Source: Lytechinus pictus (lineage: Eukaryota; Echinodermata; Echinoidea; Temnopleuroida; Toxopneustidae). Taken from it: a stretch of 64,000 bases of DNA. The position numbers and the translations under genes were made by a program. A model generated the notes under the pieces. The model made no database searches and was not told the origin of the DNA. It saw nothing but the letters and a program-made list of their open reading frames with translations. The DNA lies in assembly GCF_037042905.1 (NCBI RefSeq), contig NC_087258.1:4566501-4630500 (forward strand), read 5' to 3'. This document shows, piece after piece, positions 57,909 through 64,000 of this stretch; the first letter of the stretch is position 1, and every line of letters begins with the position of its first letter.

Positions 57909-57914
57909 AATAAA
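57909..57914 (+). terminator. GMPS: Candidate GMPS polyadenylation signal
   Basis: AATAAA in CATGAATAAAATCTTTGTG, followed by TGTTTGG; a good 3'-end context 4.5 kb after the stop codon. Confidence 0.5.
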
Positions 57915-58077
57915 ATCTTTGTGTTTGGCAAATAATGCATTTTCTTTTTGATATATATATGTTGTATTGAAATGGGTTCTTGGGGTAAGGTATTATCAAA
58001 ACATGTTAGCTTGAGGGGGGTGGTAACATCCCACACACCATCTGAATTATCCCCCTCCACCCCAGGAAAATGCTGAC

Positions 58078-58632
58078 TTGAATAAATAGAGAAAAATCAA
58101 ACTAGCATAGTGCTGAAAATTTCATCAAAATCTGATGTAAAATAAGAAAGTTATGACATTTTAAAGTTTCGCTTATTTTTCACAAAGCAGTAATACGCAC
58201 AACTAGGTGAGTCGGTCGATGATGTCCATCACTATTTCTTTTGTTTTTTATTATTTGAATTATACAATATTTCATTTTTAATCTATTTGACAATAAGGAC
58301 CAACTTGACTGAACCATATATTATTAAACAATGCTAATTCCACAAGTTAAGGGATGAATTAATCGTATCACTTGACAATGAGGAGAAAATTAGAATATTT
58401 CAAATAATAAAATACTAAAGAAATAGTGAGTGGTTAACGTCATAGTCTCCTCATTTGCATACCGACCAGGATGTGCATGTAACTATTTTGTGAAATTAAG
58501 CGAAACTTTAAAATGTCATAACTTTCTTATTTTACATCCGATTTTGATGAAATTTTCAATGTTATGCTTGTTGGATTTTTCTCTTTTTATTCAAATCAAC
58601 TTTTTGTTGGGGTGGACTTGTCCTTTAATAAC
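58078..58632. mobile_element. Foldback element related to the 12.8-kb family
   Basis: TTCATCAAAATCTGATGTAA, AAGAAAGTTATGACATTTTA and AAACTTTAAAATGTCATAAC, CCGATTTTGATGAAATTTTC are mirrored, with GGTGGACTTGTCCTTTAA at the right end. A partial right half recurs at about 58,961-59,071. Confidence 0.65.
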
Positions 58633-59126
58633 TGCAGTATTTTTTGTTTAAGTAGACATAATGTAGAAAATCATAAAAGCATAATTCAGAAAATTATTCA
58701 AAATCAAAGTTAAATGAATTTGGATCCTTTTTCAATTTCATGAACAGTAATAAGGGCAGTATACAAAATGAAAAAAAAAGCGCCATACAAAAATGTCTTT
58801 TGGAATTTCCACAATTATAACATTGTGTTTCAATGAAGATCTTAATTATCAAGTCTACCAACAAAAAATAATTATTAACCTGAAAGAAAAAATGAGTTAT
58901 CATCTGCTCTCTCACTTGTTCATCACCTGTCATTGTTGGGAAATCCAAGAAAAATTTGAAATGTTCACTTTCTTATTTTACATTTGATTTTGATGCAATT
59001 TTCAGTATTATGCTTGTTCAATGTTTATCTATTTTTAGAAAAGAACTTCTTGGGGTGGACTTGACCTTTAAGCACGCTATTACAACCCAGAATATAAATC
59101 ATTGCTAAGCTTTGTGCTACAGGCCC

Positions 59127-59300
59127 CTGGTGGGTGTTTCATAAAGCTGATCGTAAGATACGAATGACTTTGCGCACGACTGGTAACCCTTTCTCATGCC
59201 AATTGATATCCCTATGTAATTGAGTTAGGACCTAAGATCATGTACCAGTTGCGCGTTAAATTGTGCGTAACTTTACGAACAGTTTTATGAAACACCCACC
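59127..59300. mobile_element. MITE, GGTGGGTGTTTCATAAAGCTG ends
   Basis: Ends GTGGGTGTTTCATAAAGCTG / GTTTTATGAAACACCCAC. Related to the copy in GMPS intron 4. Confidence 0.7.
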
Positions 59301-59302
59301 TG

Positions 59303-59460
59303 AGCCCCATAATACAAACGTTAGCGATTAATCGCAAAATGAAATGGCCTATCAAGATCATCGTTGCATGCGCATTTTGCTCAGTAGACTGACTAGCAAC
59401 CAATCAGAATTGCTCTTTCAAATTCGCGATTAATCGCTAACCTTTGTGTTATGGGCCCCA
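59303..59460. mobile_element. Single copy of the 154-bp MITE
   Basis: Contains GTTAGCGATTAATCGCAAAA, TGAAATGGCCTATCAAGATC and GCATGCGCATTTTGCTCAGT, and ends TTAATCGCTAACCTTTGTGT. It matches the units tandemly repeated at 21,740-22,356 and abuts the previous MITE. Confidence 0.85.
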
Positions 59461-59509
59461 GAAATTTCACAAAGGAATCACTGGTAAATAATATTTTCTA
59501 CAGAAATCT

Positions 59510-59515
59510 TTTATT
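59510..59515 (-). terminator. PPP1R7: Candidate PPP1R7 polyadenylation signal
   Basis: TTTATT on the plus strand (AATAAA on the minus strand), the last clear hexamer before the MITE pair separating PPP1R7 from GMPS. TTTATT at about 59,686 is an alternative. Confidence 0.4.
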
Positions 59516-60288
59516 TGATGCAATATCAAGTTGCAAAGTCTGTACATTAATTCAAAAACAATATCAACACTCAAAGTTTACTATAAGTATTCCAAGATAA
59601 TATTCAATGTACATACAATACAAAATTTCAATACCTATTTTACATCAATGCTTATACTTTCTAAAACCTGACATTGTATGTATATATTTATTAAACAACC
59701 ATTTTTTTCCAACAATATTTCAACAATAACGCTCCAGTACTCAGTTACTTGTATCCATTGACATTTTGAAGTGGTGTTGAGGTGTGGGAAGCGCAGTGAT
59801 AAAAGCATTTTTCAAAAATTGGTTTTCAGTTTGCTTCAAACAATCAGCCTGAAAATGAACAAGAAAACAAAGGGAAGTGCACAAAAAAATTCCAATTACT
59901 TAATCTCCTCAAAAGTGTCAGAAATACTGGATAGACCAGCAAATTACAAGGTATATTAAAGAATTGTAAAGAATAGTCCATTAATAAATCTCTATAGCTA
60001 GTATCAAAATTAATATATATTATTCCTTCTAGAATCATTGTAAATTAGATATATAATTGGACAATATAATATCAATATCTGAATTAATTTTTCCATCTTG
60101 TTGACGATGTTCATGGTCCTTTGACTAGTAACATGTAGTGACCTGTGCTTTAATAGCACATTTCTATCTTATGGAGAAGTACATCTCATTTACCAGCAAA
60201 TTGGCACCAAAATAACAATAATAGCTAGTTTTATATGTCATCATCTGACCATGATCGATAACTTGCATTACAATGGAAGATGAAATAT

Positions 60289-60850
60289 TTAAAGGGGAAT
60301 GAAACCTTTGGAACAAGTTGGCTTTTGTGGAAACAGAAAATTCAAAGAGTAAGATCAAAGCAAGTTTGAGAAAAATCTGACAAATAATGAAAAAGTTATG
60401 AGCATTTGAATATTGCAATCACTAATGCTATGGAGACCCTCCTTGGGCAATGCGACAAATATTTGTGATGTCACATGTGAACAATTTTCCCTTTGATGGA
60501 CTATAAAATACCCCGAAAATGTATATTTTATCCATAATGTATTCTTTGAGAATCTGTATAACTGTACATGCCCTCCTATTAAAAGAATACATAATCTACT
60601 GATAGATGTGATCAAACAGGCATTTAAAGTGAAATATATAGAAAAATAATGGAAAGTTGTTCACATGTGACGTCACACATCTTTGTTGCATTGCCAATAG
60701 GAGGATCTACATTTAAAAAAATGATCTAAACTTCAAATGCTCGGAACTTTCTTATTATTCATTCAATTTTTCTCGAACTTTTGTTTATCTGTTTCTTTGA
60801 ATTTTCTGTTTTTGCACAAGCTATCTTGTTTCAAGGGTTTCATTCTGATT
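60289..60850. mobile_element. Foldback element, AAAGGGGAATGAAACC family
   Basis: Left AAAGGGGAATGAAACCTTTG; mirrored AAAGTTATGAGCATTTGAAT / CTTCAAATGCTCGGAACTTT and ATTTGTGATGTCACATGTG / CACATGTGACGTCACACATC. Third member of the family seen at 19,698 and 33,822. Confidence 0.75.
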
Positions 60851-60973
60851 CAACATTGATTCAAGAGGTAAATTGTTTTTAACAAAAGAAAACAAAATGG
60901 TTGGCAGCCACATCGAGTGGCTCCTCATACAGCAGCCGTCGCAGGAAAATATTTCCCTTGAATTTCTTGCATT

Positions 60974-61090
60974 CAGGGTTCCACTTCATAAAACTTGTTA
61001 CAATAACAAATATGCAATAACTGTTTAAAGCTACTAAAATCATTCAATTTGATTGGTTGATATGACAAGTCTTTATGAAACTGAACCCTG
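60974..61090. mobile_element. Short MITE, CAGGGTTCCACTTCATAAAA ends
   Basis: Ends CAGGGTTCCACTTCATAAAA / CTTTATGAAACTGAACCCTG, with ACAATAACAAATATGCAATA inside. Relative of 12,612-12,713. Confidence 0.65.
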
Positions 61091-62019
61091 GTGATGGTTG
61101 AAGCCATTCAAGATCATTTTTCATGCGAATACACAATCAATGGCAAGAAGTGCCCTTCTAAAACAAGACCGTCTATATTGTTTTGTTTCCTTGAGGTTAC
61201 ACTTACAGATAAAACCTTCGTTTAAAACATGTATGACTTGATCAATATCATTTTGACGCTTGCTAGAAGCAAAATGATCCAACAATTCATTCAAAATCAG
61301 CCATGAGTAATCTGTGCCATACAAACAGAACACATTCAGACAAACAATGTAAACAGAAAAGAGTATGTAATTGTGAAAACCAAAACCCTTTCATAAGTAA
61401 TACCAATGAGCAAGATATAAAGCAAAGTTAAAGTATGAAAACACTCGTAAAAACCAAGTACAACTTTGGCAAGTCAATTTAATGCATATGTGTAGCATAA
61501 TCTTGGGTTCATGTTATAAAAAGGTAAATGGGACCCTACCACTCTTAACTCCATAGCTTCTTATCTCTATGGTACACAGATGCAATAGTCGAGATTGGTA
61601 TGAATGCATGGGCAACTTGTGAAAAGACAACACACTTTCATCTTTTGGATGAAGTTAAAATATAATAGGAGGAACCTTATAGATTGTTATATTGTTTTCC
61701 TTACCCCTCCCCCTGTACCCCTTCATTAAGTTCAGGGAAATAATAAAACGTAATTTCTTGTAGAATAGCATCTTACCACTGGAAATTTATGACATGGTGG
61801 GATGTATAAGCACATGACCCTAGGCTCTCTGGTAAAAGCAAGATTCAGAAGCACTATACCATGCTAATTTCACTTCAGTGCATTGTTAGTGGAGAAAAGG
61901 CAGTAGCAACATGGTTTGCATGAGGAAATCACTGTATTGCAAATTGAGCCAACAACCTAAGAAAAAGTTGAGTCTTTGACTGAACGTAAGATTTCTATGT
62001 GGGAAGGAGTTGGATGCTG

Positions 62020-62475
62020 AGCGATTGCTAGCAGAAGTAAGGGTTCTGCCAGCCGCTATTGACGGCAGTAGGTTGCACCGATTTGCTTGAGGTGGGAGGG
62101 TACTTACAAGTTCCTAAGGTGCAAAGATTTCTCGGAGGGTGGAGTTTCTATGCTGAGCAATCCTAGCAGGTGCATGTTACTGACCGCTATTGCCTGCAGT
62201 ACTTCGGTTGCATCAATTTGCTTCAGGTGCCATTCTGCCAGTTTAACTTTGTTCTTAAGGTGCAACATTCAGACTAGGACTGTAGGTAAGTTTCAATGAG
62301 CGATAGGGTTTGATGCTAAGCAAATCCCAGCAAAAGTGAGGGTCCTAACCGCAGTAGGTTGCATCGATTTGCTTGAGGTGGGGGACTGCTATTTTGACCT
62401 TGTTCCTAAGATGCAAAGTTGGGCCTATGATGGATGAAGTTTGATGCTGAGCAAACCCTCTCAGAAGTGAGGGTC
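62020..62475 (-). repeat. Three decayed downstream copies of the 3' end of the PPP1R7 last exon
   Basis: Units of 131-152 bp. The nearest copy (about 62,347-62,410) still reads NKVKIAVPHLKQIDATYCG plus stop. The next (about 62,190-62,260) reads NKVKLAEWHLKQIDATEVLQ. The farthest (about 62,040-62,110) is frame-broken. The marker ATTTGCTTGA starts at 62081, 62215, 62367 and 62498. All lie in the 3'UTR. Confidence 0.88.
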
Positions 62476-62649
62476 CTACCGGCAGTAGGTTGCATCGATT
62501 TGCTTGAGATGGGGGACTGCTAGTTTGACCTTGTTCCTGTACATCTTGTCTTTGTAGATAGGATTGTGTTCTAAGTAGACTGTTTGTAGGTTGGAGAGAG
62601 GAGTAAGCTGATCCACATCCTTCCAATGATTTAAGAGATTGTTGTTGAA
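62476..62649 (-). CDS. PPP1R7: PPP1R7 last exon
   Basis: 174 nt encoding FNNNLLNHWKDVDQLTPLSN, LQTVYLEHNPIYKDKMYRNK and VKLAVPHLKQIDATYCR, then TAG (CTA at 62476-62478). Acceptor CTACCCACAG. Its coding 3' end is repeated three more times downstream. Confidence 0.94.
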   Translation of the reverse strand, partial: FNNNLLNHWKDVDQLTPLSNLQTVYLEHNPIYKDKMYRNKVKLAVPHLKQIDATYCR

Positions 62650-63853
62650 CTGTGGGTAGGGGTAAAGCAGGTCGAGAGAGGGGGAGAGAGGGAAAGAGAG
62701 AGGTGGAGAGAGGGAGGGTAGAGAGGGAGGGGGGAGCAAGAGCAAAGTCAAATGAGAGAGGGAAGATATCATAAAAATAAGGAAAGAAAGGATGATCAAT
62801 TTGAATTTAAGAGAAAAAAAAAAGATGAACGAAGGAGAGGAAAGATTTTTCTTTTGTTACAGTAAAATGTTAGAAGGTATGTTTTTTTTCTTTGTCCTTT
62901 TCACTTATATTCTTCCATAAAAATCCTCCAGATAGTCTAAACATCTAATAATTTTAAACTTACGATTAAAATTCAATTTCTAATTTGAAGGGTGACAGTT
63001 TTTCGCTGTAAATGTTACAAAGACATCCAGGCAAAGCAATATTTTCAACAAACTGATGAATATGTATAAACTATAAAGATAATAATTTACTTACCCAAAA
63101 CTCTTCGAGATGTACTAGATGACCAATTTTCTGTATTCTTGTAATCTTGTTACCTGCTAGATCTAGAGTGGTGAGTTTAGCCTAAACACAAAAATATAAG
63201 ATAGCAACAGTTACATCTCTCAATATATCTGTCAAGTATAGTTTTTATTAATAAATATAAAAGTATGTATACCAAGCAATCTTAGAAACCATGGAAACAG
63301 TTGGGGGAGCATATAGAAGGGTTGGGTTGAGGATGGTATATGCACATCAGGCAAAAGGAAAGAAAGGGAAAGGAAGAAGAGTATTACAGCAACAATCCCC
63401 CCCATAAACAGAGATACTGTAAAGGGAATTAAGACTGAATTTAAAACATCTAAACAAAAAAGCTGCTAGAATGTATATCACATAAACGTACCATACAATG
63501 TCATAAAATGGATCTTCATAGAAATCTATTTTCTTTTATTTACTGAAGGTATGCTTATTATAGGTAACGAAGACAAGTTTTTTGGGGAAATGTAATATCT
63601 TCTAAATTTTTCATAGCTTCTAGACCATTGTGATTATAGTGAAATGCAACAGAGATAGATTTTATCAACTTTCTTGTTTTCAAGATCTTCCATTATTTCT
63701 AGAACATCTTAACTATAGATAAAAATAACAGAGATTTTGTCGACGTACATTGTTTTCTAGATTTTCCATGACTTCTAGACCATTGTGACTAATGTAGAGT
63801 TCTTCCAGGTTTGTCAAAGTTTCCAAGCCTTCCAGCTTGGTGATACGATTACT
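62476..63853 (-). CDS. PPP1R7: Protein phosphatase 1 regulatory subunit 7 (sds22), C-terminal three exons
   Basis: PPP1R7/sds22 is a leucine-rich-repeat protein that binds PP1 catalytic subunits and controls their localisation and activity in the nucleus and at the cell cortex. Minus-strand exons 63853-63749, 63181-63095 and 62649-62476 join in phase 0. They encode the last repeats and the LRR cap: SNRITKLEGLETLTNLEELY, ISHNGLEVMENLENN, AKLTTLDLAGNKITRIQKIG, HLVHLEEFW, FNNNLLNHWKDVDQL, LQTVYLEHNPIYKD and VPHLKQIDATYCR. The human counterpart reads SNRLTKIEGL...LYLSHNGIEVIE...LENN, LQEFWMNDN, LETVYLERNP, QIDATFVRF. Each repeat has the LxxLxLxxNxI pattern. The 5' part lies beyond the right edge. 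Two of the three exons carry tandem decayed copies at their 3' ends. Confidence 0.95.
63095..63181 (-). CDS. PPP1R7: PPP1R7 penultimate exon
   Basis: 87 nt encoding AKLTTLDLAGNKITRIQKIG and HLVHLEEFW, one full leucine-rich repeat. Acceptor TTGTGTTTAG, donor TTTTGG|GTAAGT. Confidence 0.93.
63597..63748 (-). repeat. Two decayed copies of the 3' end of the PPP1R7 antepenultimate exon
   Basis: Period 77-78 bp. The plus-strand marker CTTCTAGACCATTGTGA lies at 63616, a degraded version at 63694 and the real exon at 63771. The copies span the donor region and the first intron bases; the donor is altered in both. Confidence 0.85.
63749..63853 (-). CDS. PPP1R7: PPP1R7 antepenultimate exon
   Basis: 105 nt encoding SNRITKLEGLETLTNLEELY and ISHNGLEVMENLENN. 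Acceptor TTTATTTCAG, donor AACAAT|GTACGT. Followed on the minus strand by two decayed copies of its 3' end. Confidence 0.93.
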
Positions 63854-64000
63854 CTGAAATAAAGGCATTATTGAACATTTTAAATCATATATTCTTAAAT
63901 GAATGGTACATACAATGTATCCCAAGCTCAACCAGCCTTACTTGATCTTCACTGGGATCTTGATTCAGGAAATTACTATTGGACTGAGATTTTATCATTA
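63854..64000 (-). other. PPP1R7: PPP1R7 intron, right edge of window
   Basis: Sequence upstream (minus strand) of the antepenultimate exon. It begins with a normal acceptor tract, and no further PPP1R7 exon is seen before the window ends. Confidence 0.6.

Larger units (their letters stand above)
53437..57930 (+). other. GMPS: Probable GMPS 3'UTR
   Basis: Non-coding sequence between the stop codon and the best polyadenylation signal at 57909. It contains MITEs at 53,649, 54,597 and 56,020, and a short perfect hairpin at 57,412. Open frames at 55,108-55,800 show no family resemblance. A shorter UTR is possible. Confidence 0.5.
59520..62019 (-). other. PPP1R7: Probable PPP1R7 3'UTR
   Basis: Non-coding on both strands apart from short frames with no family resemblance. 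It contains the foldback at 60,289 and the MITE at 60,974. Confidence 0.5.

Overview
This window is animal nuclear DNA. It is AT-rich, with short exons separated by long introns that carry GT-AG boundaries and are full of foldback (inverted-repeat) elements, MITEs and microsatellites. The three recognisable proteins are ordinary metazoan orthologues. The repeat style, with many short elements ending in sequences like GGGCCYGTTTCATAAA and TU-like foldbacks built from tandem oligomers, suggests an echinoderm, most likely a sea urchin. That identification is inference; no species-specific marker was read.

Layout: (1) About 1-4,082, plus strand: the last three coding exons of a forkhead-box J2/J3-type transcription factor; the forkhead domain lies upstream of the window. 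(2) About 4,083-15,800: probable long 3'UTR and intergenic DNA with many foldback elements, including a 614-bp palindromic element whose two arms each carry an ATG, a short open frame and a splice donor facing outward from a CpG-rich centre. (3) 16,488-21,650, plus strand: a five-exon gene for a small single-pass membrane protein (145 aa) that I do not recognise. (4) 21,651-29,270: 3'UTR and intergenic DNA holding a four-copy 154-bp tandem MITE array and a foldback of TTCGTAATTCCGAAGG-type repeats. (5) About 29,280-57,930, plus strand: a complete GMP synthase gene (GMPS) with 16 coding exons (683 aa) and a predicted 5'UTR exon at a CpG-rich, CRE-bearing promoter. Its introns hold three copies of a 1.0-1.3 kb element full of nuclear-receptor half sites. 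(6) About 59,490-64,000, minus strand: the last three exons of PPP1R7 (sds22), convergent with GMPS and continuing beyond the right edge.

The genes are unrelated housekeeping or regulatory functions: transcription control, an unknown membrane protein, de novo guanine nucleotide synthesis, and PP1 phosphatase regulation. No operon-like logic applies.

The most striking pattern is structural. In six of the 27 coding exons, a short tandem duplication crosses an exon-intron edge or, in the terminal exon of PPP1R7, the stop codon. It leaves one working exon copy and one to four decaying copies beside it, several with an intact splice acceptor followed by an in-frame stop. This occurs in all four genes.
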